Assembly (NCBI RefSeq): GCF_003726095.1
Contig: NZ_CP026031.1
Location: 620,001-684,000, forward strand
Origin: Niallia circulans
Lineage (GTDB): Bacteria > Bacillota > Bacilli > Bacillales > Cytobacillaceae
Length of the DNA: 64,000 nt
Reading direction: 5' to 3'
Both the position numbers and the translations under genes were made by a program. The notes beneath the pieces are model-generated. The model was not told the origin of the DNA. It saw only the letters and a list, made by a program, of their open reading frames with translations, and searched no databases. Positions 1-8,401 of this stretch are shown in pieces (the first letter of the stretch is position 1; the number at the start of each line of letters is the position of its first letter).

Positions 1-546
1 GATATGATCAACAACGGTAATGGACAAGTTCGTTTAATCTTTAACGTACCTGCTCGAGGACTTATTGGTTATACAACTGAATTTTTAACATTAACACGCG
101 GTTATGGTATCATCAACCATACATTCGATAGTTATCAACCAATGGCATCAGGTCAAGTTGGTGGACGTCGCCAAGGTGTATTAGTAAGTATGGAGTCTGG
201 AAAATCATCTACTTATGGAATTATGCAAGTAGAAGATCGTGGAATTATCTTTGTTGAAGCTGGGACTGAAATTTACGAAGGAATGATTGTTGGGGAACAT
301 ACTCGTGAAAATGACATCACTGTTAATATCACAAAAGTAAAACAAGCAACAAACATCCGTTCAGCAAACAAAGACCAAACGGCAACAATGAAAAAACCAA
401 GAATTATGACTTTAGAGGAATCTTTAGAATACTTGAACGATGATGAGTATTGTGAAGTAACTCCTGAATCAATTCGTTTACGCAAAAAAATCTTAAATAA
501 AGCAGAACGTGAAAGAGCTGGCAAGAAGAAAAAATCTGCTGAATAA
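1..546 (+). CDS. typA: Ribosome-associated GTPase TypA/BipA, C-terminal part (5'-truncated by window edge)
   Basis: The frame is open from base 1 and encodes the last 181 residues of a protein that is normally about 610 residues. The GTPase domain lies outside the window. What remains are the C-terminal domains of TypA/BipA, recognisable by 'FNVPARGLIGYTTEF', 'LTLTRGYGI' and the late 'TPESIRLRKK' motif, ending in a lysine-rich tail. TypA is an EF-G-like translational GTPase that binds the ribosome and helps large-subunit assembly and stress adaptation. In B. subtilis the same gene (ylaG/bipA) sits just before the yla block, which matches this context. A strong terminator follows the stop codon. 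Confidence 0.95.
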   Translation, partial: DMINNGNGQVRLIFNVPARGLIGYTTEFLTLTRGYGIINHTFDSYQPMASGQVGGRRQGVLVSMESGKSSTYGIMQVEDRGIIFVEAGTEIYEGMIVGEHTRENDITVNITKVKQATNIRSANKDQTATMKKPRIMTLEESLEYLNDDEYCEVTPESIRLRKKILNKAERERAGKKKKSAE

Positions 547-555
547 TAATAGATA

Positions 556-588
556 AGGAAGTCATCTGTTGATGGCTTCTTTTTTTTA
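556..588 (+). terminator. Rho-independent terminator of typA
   Basis: A GGAAGTCATC / GATGGCTTCT stem (one G-T pair) with a 4-base loop is followed by eight T residues, starting 10 bases after the typA stop codon. Confidence 0.85.
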
Positions 589-690
589 TTTTGAGTGAAG
601 TGGAGGTATAGGCTTTAACTGAGAATGCAAGCAAGGAAACTAAGTGATTGTGAACAAAGAAGAGTCTTCTGTGACTGTAAGGAAGTTGGA

Positions 691-1085
691 AGAATGGTGT
701 TCATTATTTTGAATTGTGAGAGAGGGAAACGGAGTTCATGGAGAAATGAACACCATTTTTGCATTGGGAGAGCAGAAGAATGGTGTTCATCGAGGAAATG
801 AAAGCCACATTCAGCATGGAGAGTGTAGAAAATGGTGTTCATCGAGGAAATGAAAGCCACATTCAGCATGGAGAGTGTAGAAAATGGTGTTCATCGAAGG
901 AATGAAAGCCACATTCAGCATTGGGAATGTAGAAAATGGCGTTCATCAAGGGAATGAAAGCCACATTCAACATTGGGAATGTAGAGAATGGTGTTCATCG
1001 AGGAAATGAAAGCCACATTCAGCATGGAGAGTGCAGAAAATGGCGTTCATCAAGGAAATGAAAGTCACTTTTGGCATGAGGACAA
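691..1085. repeat. Array A of a 52-bp tandem repeat (about 7 units)
   Basis: The motif TGGTGTTCATC (or TGGCGTTCATC) recurs at 781, 833, 885, 937, 989 and 1041, a spacing of exactly 52 bases each time. A decayed unit starts near 729 and a loose fragment near 695. Each unit carries an imperfect hairpin, TTCAT...ATGAA, followed by a GCCACATTCAGCAT-like block and a purine-rich block. Because 52 is not a multiple of 3, no frame is kept open across units, so the array is not coding. The whole 547-1249 gap contains the typA terminator and this array; bases 1086-1249 show nothing I can name. Related units form array B at 29343-30138. Confidence 0.9.
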
Positions 1086-1249
1086 AGAAATCAGAGTGAA
1101 AGGTCATGGAGACCATCTCTCGTAGCTCTCATAAGTTAAACCCAATCTCTAATCGTAATAGAAGCACATATTCAAAAATAAATTAGTTGTATTCTTCAAC
1201 CAACCTCTAAACTTATAATTAGTAAATAAAGGAAAATGAGGAATGGGAA

Positions 1250-1614
1250 ATGAAAATTTTTCGATTTAATAAAGAGTCTGGAAAGCAAATCACTCAATTT
1301 AATTCCTGTTTTATTATGAATCGCATCCTGGGAACTAAGAAAGAAGCATATATTGGATGTATGTATCTTGAAGAAAATGGGATTATTGGTTTACATCAAG
1401 CTGTAATACCACAACTTCTGTTAATTGTTAGCGGCATAGGCTATGTTCGAGGAGAAAAGAATGAAGGTTTCAAGTTAGAAGTGGAGAGGCGGTGTATTGG
1501 GATAAAGAGGAATGGCATGAAACGAAAACAGATATTAGCTTAACAGCCATCGTTATTGAAAGTGAAGAGATAATGCCTGATTTAATGATACCATTAAAAG
1601 AGAAGAGCATATAA
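1250..1614 (+). pseudogene. Small cupin-like protein, frame broken by a 1-base deletion
   Basis: The ATG at 1250 opens a frame that runs through 'MNRILGTKKEAYIGCMYLEE' and 'GLHQAVIPQLLLIVSG', a single-domain cupin-like pattern, then goes out of register near 1480. Reading one base earlier from about 1482 continues the protein as 'GEAVYWDKEEWHETKTD...AIVIESEEI' to the TAA at 1612-1614. That second half contains the WHE motif expected of a small cupin. Restoring one base, for example an extra A in the GAAGTGG context near 1480, gives one protein of about 121 residues. It may be a real pseudogene or a sequencing error. The function is unknown; small cupins of this kind often bind metal or sugars, which is inference only. 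Confidence 0.65.
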
Positions 1615-1650
1615 AAAAGAAGACCTTACTAAAAGATCTTCTTTTTATTT
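1615..1650. terminator. Bidirectional terminator between the cupin gene and ylaI
   Basis: An AGAAGA...TCTTCT stem is flanked by an A-run on the left and a T-run on the right, so it can end both the plus-strand cupin transcript and the minus-strand ylaI transcript. Confidence 0.6.
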
Positions 1651-1665
1651 ATAATGCTTGTCTAC

Positions 1666-1866
1666 TTACCAATCATCTTCTTGAGTTTTGTTTTGATAAA
1701 GAACAAAGTTACCCGAATCGATTCTTTTCTTTGTGTTTTTGGCGATTCTATCATCACACTCATTACACATATACGTATGGATTGGCCGATTTCGTAGTCG
1801 TTTTGCCTGAAAGGAGTTTTCGTCTATATCTTCAATTTTATCACATATCACACATTTAACTTTCAA
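1666..1866 (-). CDS. ylaI: YlaI family zinc-ribbon protein (DUF2197)
   Basis: A 66-residue protein with two CxxC pairs ('CVICD' near residue 5 and 'CNEC' near residue 36), the layout of a small zinc ribbon. The block 'AKRLRNRPIHTYMC' between them is characteristic of the YlaI family in Bacillus. The start chosen is the TTG at 1866, placed 6 bases after AGAGGTG; a GTG at 1875 would overlap the ribosome site. The function is unknown. It follows ylaJ on the same strand, as in B. subtilis, and converges on the cupin remnant. Confidence 0.8.
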   Translation of the reverse strand: MKVKCVICDKIEDIDENSFQAKRLRNRPIHTYMCNECDDRIAKNTKKRIDSGNFVLYQNKTQEDDW

Positions 1867-1936
1867 TAGTTGCACCTCTAATCATAAAATAGATTATAGG
1901 CACATTATAATATATAATCGTATAGAAAATCGAATT

Positions 1937-2545
1937 TTAATCTCTTATATGATTATTTGATTGTTCATCTTGGTTATTTTTCAGCTCTTTTTCTTCTTTA
2001 TCATTCAATTTTTCATTTGATTTTTTGAGATCTCTATCTGGCTCATTTCGAATCATATCCGCTGGTACCTCTGGGATAAGTCTTCCACTAATATCAGCTA
2101 GTTCATTGAATATACCTTGAATAGGTTTTCCATTTTGAATATCTTCCCCAATTTCTTTCAGTCTTGCATTAATGTCAGGATCGGCAATGACAACTGCATT
2201 GGCGCCATCAGGATCATTTTTTAAACTCTCGGCTACTGCGTATTTTATTGAACCAACCTCAGAACGATCTAGGTCAGCGTTGACGTCAACCCCTACGAGC
2301 GCATATTTACCGATTACTACCGCTGTTGCATCATTAACATTATCAATGCTTGTTGCAAGAGCTACGAGCCTTTTGGCGATATCCTGTCCAGTCTTCCGGT
2401 CAACCCTTTGGTTGGTAGAATTTTTTACATTTGTAACTTGAGGGCTGTTTTCTCTATTCTCAGATTGCTGGCTATTTTCTGCGTTATTATTTGTGCATCC
2501 TGTAAGAAGAAAAAGGACTGCGATGAAGAAAAACCATTTTTTCAT
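1937..2545 (-). CDS. ylaJ: YhcN/YlaJ family sporulation lipoprotein
   Basis: A 202-residue protein starting at the ATG at 2545, with AAGGAGGG just upstream. A 20-residue signal peptide ends in the lipobox LLTGC, so the cysteine should be lipidated and the protein anchored to the outer face of a membrane. Residues from about 55 to 150 form the YhcN/YlaJ domain ('DIAKRLVALATSIDNVNDATAVV...GKYALVGVDV'), found in lipoproteins of the forespore and spore inner membrane. The C-terminal tail is highly charged and low-complexity. Known family members affect spore germination or outgrowth; the specific role of this one is inferred from family only. Confidence 0.85.
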   Translation of the reverse strand: MKKWFFFIAVLFLLTGCTNNNAENSQQSENRENSPQVTNVKNSTNQRVDRKTGQDIAKRLVALATSIDNVNDATAVVIGKYALVGVDVNADLDRSEVGSIKYAVAESLKNDPDGANAVVIADPDINARLKEIGEDIQNGKPIQGIFNELADISGRLIPEVPADMIRNEPDRDLKKSNEKLNDKEEKELKNNQDEQSNNHIRD

Positions 2546-2759
2546 AAAATTCCCTCCTTTAATATTGAAACCTAAAGTGTACATTTCCCCTGATTTGTAG
2601 ATGGAAATGAGCATTTTTACGATTTTTTACACTTCCTCTCTCTTTATTGTGCAAAATATCTTCTATCTTTATTCGATAAAACATATATTTTACCAAGGTT
2701 CTTTCCGTTACACGGATAAGTGCAGCAATATATGACGTTTTAGAGCAGGGGGCATCGGT

Positions 2760-4088
2760 TTGAGTAAAATTTACGTATTGGATACAAATGTCTTGTTACA
2801 GGATCCTTATTCTATTTTTTCTTTTAGTGACAATGATGTAGTAATTCCAGCAGTAGCTTTAGAAGAGGTAGACAGCAAAAAACGGTACATGGATGAAATC
2901 GGAAGGAACGCAAGACAAATATCTAGATTGATCGATAACTTAAGAGAGTCAGGAAAGTTGCACGATAAAATTCCATTGGAGAATGGTGGAACTTTACGGA
3001 TAGAATTAAACCATCGTTCTTTTCACGAACTGCAAGAAATATTTGTCGAAAAAACAAATGATAATCGCATACTAGCAGTCGCAAAAAATTTATCAATAGA
3101 AGAAAGTAAAAAAGAAAATGGACGAACCGTTATTCTTGTTAGTAAAGATACACTCGTCCGTGTAAAAGCAGATGCAATTGGTTTGAAGAGTGAGGATTTT
3201 TTAAGTGATCGAGTAGTAGAAAATGAACATTTATATACTGGTTTTATGGATGTACAAGTAACCATAGATATATTGAATAACTTTTATGAAAATGGTCAAC
3301 TCCCGATTGCAGAAATTGGGAATGGAAATTATTATCCAAATCAGTTTCTTATTTTAAAGGATGTATTGGGATCTTCCTCTTCAGCATTAGCTATTGTAGA
3401 TTCATCGAGGAAGTTTGTTAAAAAGCTAGTGTTTGATCATGAGCATATTTGGGGGATCCGTCCAAGAAATGTGCAGCAAACGATGGCGATTGAAATGCTA
3501 TTAAAAAAAGACATGCCATTAGTGACGTTAATAGGAAAAGCAGGTACAGGAAAAACACTATTGGCATTAGCATCTGGATTAATGCAGACAGAAGATTTTG
3601 GAGACTACAAAAAATTATTAGTGGCAAGACCGATTGTCCCGATGGGAAAGGATTTAGGTTTTCTTCCTGGAGAAAAGGAAGAAAAATTACGACCGTGGAT
3701 GCAGCCTATTTTTGATAATCTTGAGTATTTGTTTAATACAAAGAAACCAGGAGAACTAGAAGCAATTCTGGCGGGAATGGGATCTATTGAAGTAGAGGCA
3801 TTAACATATATTAGAGGAAGAAGTATTCCAGACCAGTTTATTATTATTGATGAGGCCCAGAACTTAACGAAGCATGAAGTGAAAACGATTTTAACAAGGG
3901 TTGGAGAAGGTAGTAAGATTGTTTTGATGGGAGATCCTGAACAAATTGATCATCCTTATTTAGATGCTTTTAATAATGGATTAAGCTATGTAGTAGAACG
4001 TTTTAAAGACCAACCGATAGCAGGTCATGTAAAATTAGTTAAGGGAGAAAGATCTTCTTTAGCTCAGCTTGCCGCAGATTTATTATAA
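2760..4088 (+). CDS. ylaK: PhoH-like ATPase with N-terminal PIN domain (YlaK)
   Basis: A 442-residue protein of the PhoH2 type. Residues 1-135 are a PIN ribonuclease domain ('YVLDTNVLLQDP', acidic residues in 'ALEEVDSKK' and 'TNDNRILAVA'). Residues 245-440 are a PhoH ATPase with Walker A GKAGTGKT and Walker B 'FIIIDEAQN'. Such proteins are described as RNA helicases/ribonucleases unwinding and cutting RNA; the cellular target is not known. Start is a TTG at 2760 after a G-rich ribosome site (CAGGGGG). It is transcribed alone: ylaJ diverges upstream and ylaL converges downstream. Confidence 0.88.
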   Translation: MSKIYVLDTNVLLQDPYSIFSFSDNDVVIPAVALEEVDSKKRYMDEIGRNARQISRLIDNLRESGKLHDKIPLENGGTLRIELNHRSFHELQEIFVEKTNDNRILAVAKNLSIEESKKENGRTVILVSKDTLVRVKADAIGLKSEDFLSDRVVENEHLYTGFMDVQVTIDILNNFYENGQLPIAEIGNGNYYPNQFLILKDVLGSSSSALAIVDSSRKFVKKLVFDHEHIWGIRPRNVQQTMAIEMLLKKDMPLVTLIGKAGTGKTLLALASGLMQTEDFGDYKKLLVARPIVPMGKDLGFLPGEKEEKLRPWMQPIFDNLEYLFNTKKPGELEAILAGMGSIEVEALTYIRGRSIPDQFIIIDEAQNLTKHEVKTILTRVGEGSKIVLMGDPEQIDHPYLDAFNNGLSYVVERFKDQPIAGHVKLVKGERSSLAQLAADLL

Positions 4089-4105
4089 TTTAACGGGAAA
4101 CAATG

Positions 4106-4137
4106 ATACGCCATCTGTTAATAGCTAGATGGCGTAT
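4106..4137. terminator. Hairpin between convergent ylaK and ylaL
   Basis: An 11-bp perfect stem (ATACGCCATCT / AGATGGCGTAT) lies midway between the two stop codons. It has no T-run, so termination is likely but weakly supported. Confidence 0.5.
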
Positions 4138-4153
4138 GTGTGAATGAATAACA

Positions 4154-4642
4154 TTATGTAATTTTAAATGCTCTGACATTTTTGATAGGAGTTTGTTCTG
4201 GGCCTTTTGTTTGATCGAAAATATGTACAGGACCATCTTCTGTAAGCGGTTTTCCTTTTACGCAAAATAATAAGAAGATCGAACCGATTTCTTCTAAAGG
4301 AATCGCATATTCTTCTTCTTCTGTTGTGATTAAAAGAGTTTTTGCCTCTTCCTGCGGTTCTGCATTTTTTATAAAGGGAGCTAAAGCCATATAGAAGGTT
4401 CCGGTTAGCATTTCCACTTTTTTATAGGTTTTTGTGGATTGTTCTGGGGCTTTCGCTCCATCTGTAATTTCTTGATCCCAGTGCTTGGAGGCTTCTTTTG
4501 TATACGCTTCTAATTCGTCCTTTACTTCAACTGGGGCAAATACAGTATCAGCTGTTTGTTTTCGATCATCAAAGATCCAGACAGTAGGATCAATAGTAAT
4601 CGGAAAATTTACCAACCCAGAAACTTGAATAATACTATTCAT
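4154..4642 (-). CDS. ylaL: YlaL family protein of unknown function
   Basis: A 162-residue soluble protein with no signal peptide or membrane segment. It begins 'MNSIIQVSGLVNFPITIDP', resembling B. subtilis YlaL, and occupies the same position between ylaK and ylaN. The ATG at 4642 is preceded by GGAGGAGAT at a good distance. The centre is acidic ('ITTEEEEYAIPLEEIG'). I see no catalytic motif and do not assign a function; the match rests on synteny and the N-terminal pattern. Confidence 0.7.
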   Translation of the reverse strand: MNSIIQVSGLVNFPITIDPTVWIFDDRKQTADTVFAPVEVKDELEAYTKEASKHWDQEITDGAKAPEQSTKTYKKVEMLTGTFYMALAPFIKNAEPQEEAKTLLITTEEEEYAIPLEEIGSIFLLFCVKGKPLTEDGPVHIFDQTKGPEQTPIKNVRAFKIT

Positions 4643-4915
4643 TTTTATATCTCCTCCGTATGTGTGTTCTTTGTTATGTATAAAAGTTCTGCAAATTAGT
4701 ATTGCTTCTAAAAGAAAATATCTTAAATTGGCTAAATTTTAATTGGCAGATTAAAACAGTTGTTATGTTAAGTATAGCTTTTTCTTGTCTTTCTGTCATT
4801 CGAGATGATAGAACGCAAACTTTTAAATTTTTTAAAAGGGATTGTTCTTGCAATTTTTCTAGGTTGAGTTTAAACTTTATAGATAGGATAATCGCTCGGA
4901 AACGGGGGGATAAGA

Positions 4916-5197
4916 TTGACTTCTGAAATGATTATTAATCATAAAGAAAAAGCAAATGAGTTATTGAAAGCAGATGCTGAAAAAATATTAAAACTAATTA
5001 AAGTTCAGATGGATAATTTAACAATGCCACAATGCCCTCTATATGAAGAGGTTTTGGATACGCAAATGTATGGATTGTCTAAAGAGATAGATTTTGCTAT
5101 TCGATTAGGTTTAGTAGAAGAACAGGTTGGTAAGAAAATTTTAGATGAATTGGAAAAAGAGCTATCGATTTTGCACGAAGCATCTATAAGAAAATAA
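4916..5197 (+). CDS. ylaN: YlaN family protein (UPF0358), linked to iron homeostasis
   Basis: A 93-residue, mostly helical protein with the family signature '[20 protein letters not shown]' and a conserved '[19 protein letters not shown]'. The family has been reported to bind iron(II) and to relieve Fur repression in B. subtilis and Staphylococcus aureus, and the gene is essential under iron limitation; this is recalled knowledge. Start is TTG at 4916 (AAACGGGGGGATAAGATTG upstream). It is followed by a strong terminator, so it is probably a single-gene transcript ahead of ftsW. The 260 bases upstream contain no other gene. Confidence 0.88.
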   Translation: MTSEMIINHKEKANELLKADAEKILKLIKVQMDNLTMPQCPLYEEVLDTQMYGLSKEIDFAIRLGLVEEQVGKKILDELEKELSILHEASIRK

Positions 5198-5202
5198 AAA
5201 GT

Positions 5203-5239
5203 AAACTCAAACAAAAGCATGTATTGTTTGAGTTTTTTT
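5203..5239 (+). terminator. Rho-independent terminator of ylaN
   Basis: A 12-bp perfect stem AAACTCAAACAA / TTGTTTGAGTTT is followed by a T-run. The rest of the gap up to 5514 holds the ftsW leader; I see no other element there. Confidence 0.9.
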
Positions 5240-5514
5240 AGTGGCTATGTGTATTATTTGTAAATAAGGGAAGTACATACGAACAAAGGCAAATCTTTTG
5301 GCAATTTATAAGCTCACTTGAGCCCATAAGCTTGTAAGTAACATCCGATGTAGCGTAAGTAGCGGATAAGAATAAGCAATTTGTTATGATTAATAACAGA
5401 AAGCGGCCCAATATTTTAAGAGAATGAAAATTAGAAGTTTATCCTTTTCAGCAGGAAAAAGATAAGACACAACGAATACTCTAAATGAGGAGATTGAATA
5501 AGGGATGCGGTTGA

Positions 5515-6753
5515 ATGATAAAGAAGATATTAAAATCGTATGATTATACATTAATTATAGCAATGGTATTATTAATTCTATTTGGATTGATTATGATTTA
5601 TAGTGCTAGCATGGTTTCAGCAGTCCAATATTATGGAGAAGACAGTAGTGATTTTTTTTATAAAAGACAACTAAAATATATTATCATTGCCGGGATTGCT
5701 TTTGTGATAGTGGCAATTTTTCCATATAAGGCATTGTTAAGCAATAAAATATTAGTACCAATGGTATTTGGCTCTATTATTTTTTTAAGTGGAATCTTTT
5801 TATTCGGTAGTGTTTTTGGAAATGCGCAAAGCTGGTATAAAGTAGGAACAGCAAGTCTTCAGCCAGCTGAGTTTGTTAAATTGGGTGTGATTATTTATCT
5901 ATCGGCAATTTACTCTAAAAAACAGGCGTATATAAATGAATTTAATCGAGGCGTTGTTCCCCCGCTAGCATATTTGGTTATTGTTTGTGCATTGATTATT
6001 CTTCAGCCGGATTTTGGTACAGCAGCGATTATATTTATGATTGGTGCTACGGTTATTTTATGTTCAGGAATGAACTGGAAAAACTTGTCCAAGTTGATGC
6101 TGATTGGCTTGGCGTTTCTATTATTACTTGTTTTAATCCTCCAGCTTGCAGGAAAGAGTATTTTTACAGAAAAGCAAATGGCGAGAATTTTCGTTTTTCT
6201 AGATTCGCCTTTTGCTGAAGATGTTGTACAAGAATCTGGTTACCATATGAGTAACTCTCTTATCGCTATTGGATCTGGTGGTCTAAAAGGGGTAGGTTTG
6301 GGACAAGGTGTCCAAAAACTGGGTTACTTAACAGATGGCCATACTGATTTTATTATGGCAGTAATTGCTGAAGAACTGGGTATTTTTGGTGTCGGATTTG
6401 TAGTGGTAGGGCTCAGCTATATTGTTTTAAGAGGCATTTATACAGGATTAAAGTGTAAAGACCCGTTTGGGAGCTTATTAGCAATCGGTATTTCCAGTAT
6501 GATAGGAATCCAAGCTTTTATCAATATTGGAGGAGTTTCTGGATTAATACCATTAACAGGTGTCCCGTTACCTTTTATTAGTTACGGAGGATCATCTTTA
6601 TTACAATTGTCCATTGGAATGGGGATTCTTGTCAATGTTTCCATGTTCGTGAAATATGAAAGAGTTTATAAGCCGAAAGAAGAGAATGTTTCAGATATAG
6701 CAGTGAAGAAACAGCCTACTTCCAGTTTTGTTCGACCAAACCGTCATTTTTAA
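5515..6753 (+). CDS. ftsW: Septal peptidoglycan glycosyltransferase FtsW
   Basis: A 412-residue polytopic membrane protein of the SEDS family with about ten membrane segments. Diagnostic motifs are 'MIYSASM' near residue 25, 'LQPAEFVKLGVI' near 115, 'QPDFGTAAI' near 160 and 'GVPLPFISYGGSSLLQLSIG' near 340. SEDS proteins polymerise lipid II; FtsW does so at the division septum with a class B penicillin-binding protein, here most likely PbpB (26188-28311). A second SEDS gene, spoVE, lies at 37025. The position after ylaN matches B. subtilis. A weak AAGGGA ribosome site precedes the ATG. Confidence 0.93.
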   Translation: MIKKILKSYDYTLIIAMVLLILFGLIMIYSASMVSAVQYYGEDSSDFFYKRQLKYIIIAGIAFVIVAIFPYKALLSNKILVPMVFGSIIFLSGIFLFGSVFGNAQSWYKVGTASLQPAEFVKLGVIIYLSAIYSKKQAYINEFNRGVVPPLAYLVIVCALIILQPDFGTAAIIFMIGATVILCSGMNWKNLSKLMLIGLAFLLLLVLILQLAGKSIFTEKQMARIFVFLDSPFAEDVVQESGYHMSNSLIAIGSGGLKGVGLGQGVQKLGYLTDGHTDFIMAVIAEELGIFGVGFVVVGLSYIVLRGIYTGLKCKDPFGSLLAIGISSMIGIQAFINIGGVSGLIPLTGVPLPFISYGGSSLLQLSIGMGILVNVSMFVKYERVYKPKEENVSDIAVKKQPTSSFVRPNRHF

Positions 6754-6796
6754 ACAATTCAATAAAATGGCTGGGATATAAGTTTTCCAGCTAAAG

Positions 6797-6857
6797 AAAA
6801 ACCAAAACCATGATACGAAGATATTAAAGCATTTCGTATCTGATTTTGGTTTTTTTA
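6797..6857 (+). terminator. Terminator of ftsW with GATACGAA palindrome
   Basis: The stem AAACCAAAA...TTTTGGTTT encloses GATACGAA...TTTCGTATC and ends in seven T residues. The remaining gap to ctaB (6858-7181) is AT-rich and probably holds the ctaB promoter, but I see no clean consensus. The same GATACGAA/TTCGTATC core occurs in the hairpin after ileS. Confidence 0.85.
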
Positions 6858-7181
6858 TCTTTGTTTATAGAAGTAATACTAAGAAAACAGGTTGATTCAT
6901 TTGCTTCCTTGCTAAAAAAGGCTATAATGAATAGAGTGTCTTTTTATTTGTAAAACGCTCTCGAGGAAGTTGTGATAAATGTTAAAGTTTACCAATAATG
7001 TGACAACTGAAGTTTTTAGTGTAAAAAGAGAGAAATATTCATGAAAATATGGTTTAATAGCAAAAGAGTCTTTTTTTAACATTGCTATGATGTTAAATGT
7101 GAATAATGACACAATAAAATGAACGGTATTTTATATAGTATGATATCTTTTTGTATGTAATGAAAGGGGAGATATGATCAA

Positions 7182-8099
7182 ATGGCTAATTCTCGCGTTT
7201 ATCCTGAAGCCAAATTGACGAATCAACAATCAGAAACAAGTGCTTGGAAGGATTTTCTCGCATTAATTAAAATAGGAATCGTAAATTCAAATTTAATCAC
7301 CGTGTTTACCGGTATCTGGCTTGCAATAGTCTTCACAGATGCAAAGTTTCTAGAGCAAATTGATACGGTATTATATACTTTAATCGGATCAGGATTAATT
7401 ATGGCAGGTTCCTGTGTTTTAAATAATTTTATCGATCGTGATATTGATCCATTAATGGAAAGAACGAAGTCCAGACCAACAGTAACAGGAAAAGTGAAGC
7501 CTGCAAAAGTTGCTGTTTTAGGTTTTGGTTTTCTCTTCATTGGTACTTTATTCCTGTTATTAACAACAATAACTGCAACTGTCATTGCTTTAATCGGTGC
7601 ATTTAGCTATGTCGTTGTCTATACTATGTGGACAAAGCGTCGACTAGTATCTAACACCGTAATAGGAAGCTTTTCAGGAGCATTTCCACCACTAATTGGA
7701 TGGGCTGCCATTGATCCTGGCCTCCATGTGATGGCTTGGAGCTTGTTTTTAATTATGTTTGTTTGGCAGCCGCCACATTTTTATTCTTTAGCAATTCGAA
7801 GAGCAGAAGAGTACCGAGCAGCAGGAATTCCAATGCTTCCTGTTGTTAAAGGTTTTGAGGTAGCAAAAAGGCATACGTATATATGGATTATTGCTTTATT
7901 TCCGCTGCCATTTTTGTTATACCAAATCGGTATTCCATTTTTAATATTAGCAACATTATTAAATATCGGTTGGGTTATTACGGGGATACGAGCAAGTAAA
8001 AAGGAAGATGAATACAAATGGGCAACAGCAATGTTCATTTATTCCATTCAATATTTAACAATATTATTTGTCTCAATGGTAGTATTTACATTATTCTAA
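7182..8099 (+). CDS. ctaB: Protoheme IX farnesyltransferase (heme O synthase)
   Basis: A 305-residue UbiA-family prenyltransferase with about nine membrane segments. The prenyl-diphosphate-binding motif 'NFIDRDIDPLMERTKSRP' lies near residue 83 and the second aspartate-type region at 'WQPPHFYSLAIRRAEEYRAAGIPMLP' near 195-220. It attaches a farnesyl group to heme b, giving heme O for cytochrome oxidases. Start is ATG 7182 with AAAGGGGAG upstream. In B. subtilis ctaB is flanked by pycA-ctaA and by ctaC-ctaG; here all of these are missing, so heme O must serve an oxidase encoded elsewhere. Confidence 0.93.
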   Translation: MANSRVYPEAKLTNQQSETSAWKDFLALIKIGIVNSNLITVFTGIWLAIVFTDAKFLEQIDTVLYTLIGSGLIMAGSCVLNNFIDRDIDPLMERTKSRPTVTGKVKPAKVAVLGFGFLFIGTLFLLLTTITATVIALIGAFSYVVVYTMWTKRRLVSNTVIGSFSGAFPPLIGWAAIDPGLHVMAWSLFLIMFVWQPPHFYSLAIRRAEEYRAAGIPMLPVVKGFEVAKRHTYIWIIALFPLPFLLYQIGIPFLILATLLNIGWVITGIRASKKEDEYKWATAMFIYSIQYLTILFVSMVVFTLF

Positions 8100-8216
8100 A
8101 AAGGAATTGTTTATAGGGGAGAACATTTCAAGGAGAATAATGGTTGATTTCTTATTGGTTAAAGCTTGATGCTTTTTCCGATAAGAAACATTAATATCCT
8201 GAAACTTGGAGCAGTC

Positions 8217-8262
8217 TGAATACATATAGACTTCGATGGGATTAGTGAGACAGAGGAGACCG
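8217..8262. repeat. Decayed copy of a dispersed palindromic repeat in the ctaB-DUF420 gap
   Basis: Bases from GAATACATATAGACTT through GAGACC align loosely with the repeat at 51105-51230 (GAATACATGTAGACTC...GAGACC). The surrounding 8100-8401 gap shows a possible stem near 8140-8190 (TTTCTTATTGG / CCGATAAGAAA) and otherwise nothing recognisable. Confidence 0.45.
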
Positions 8263-8401
8263 AGCAATGCTCGCTTTCGTCAGAAAGGTCGAGGGTGTTG
8301 CCTGGTTAACGGCACTAAATTTGCGAACCAGTCTTATTGAAAAGGGAATTTTGGGAGTTTGTTAAACAAAGAGGTAAATACTTTATGGAGTGGGTAGCTA
8401 A

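Noticed and set aside
615..869. Minus-strand open frame of 84 codons in array A
   Set aside because: It is made of the 52-bp repeat, has no ribosome site and no protein-like composition.
4702..4926. 74-codon plus-strand frame before ylaN
   Set aside because: No ribosome site, overlaps the ylaN leader and start, and the composition is not protein-like.
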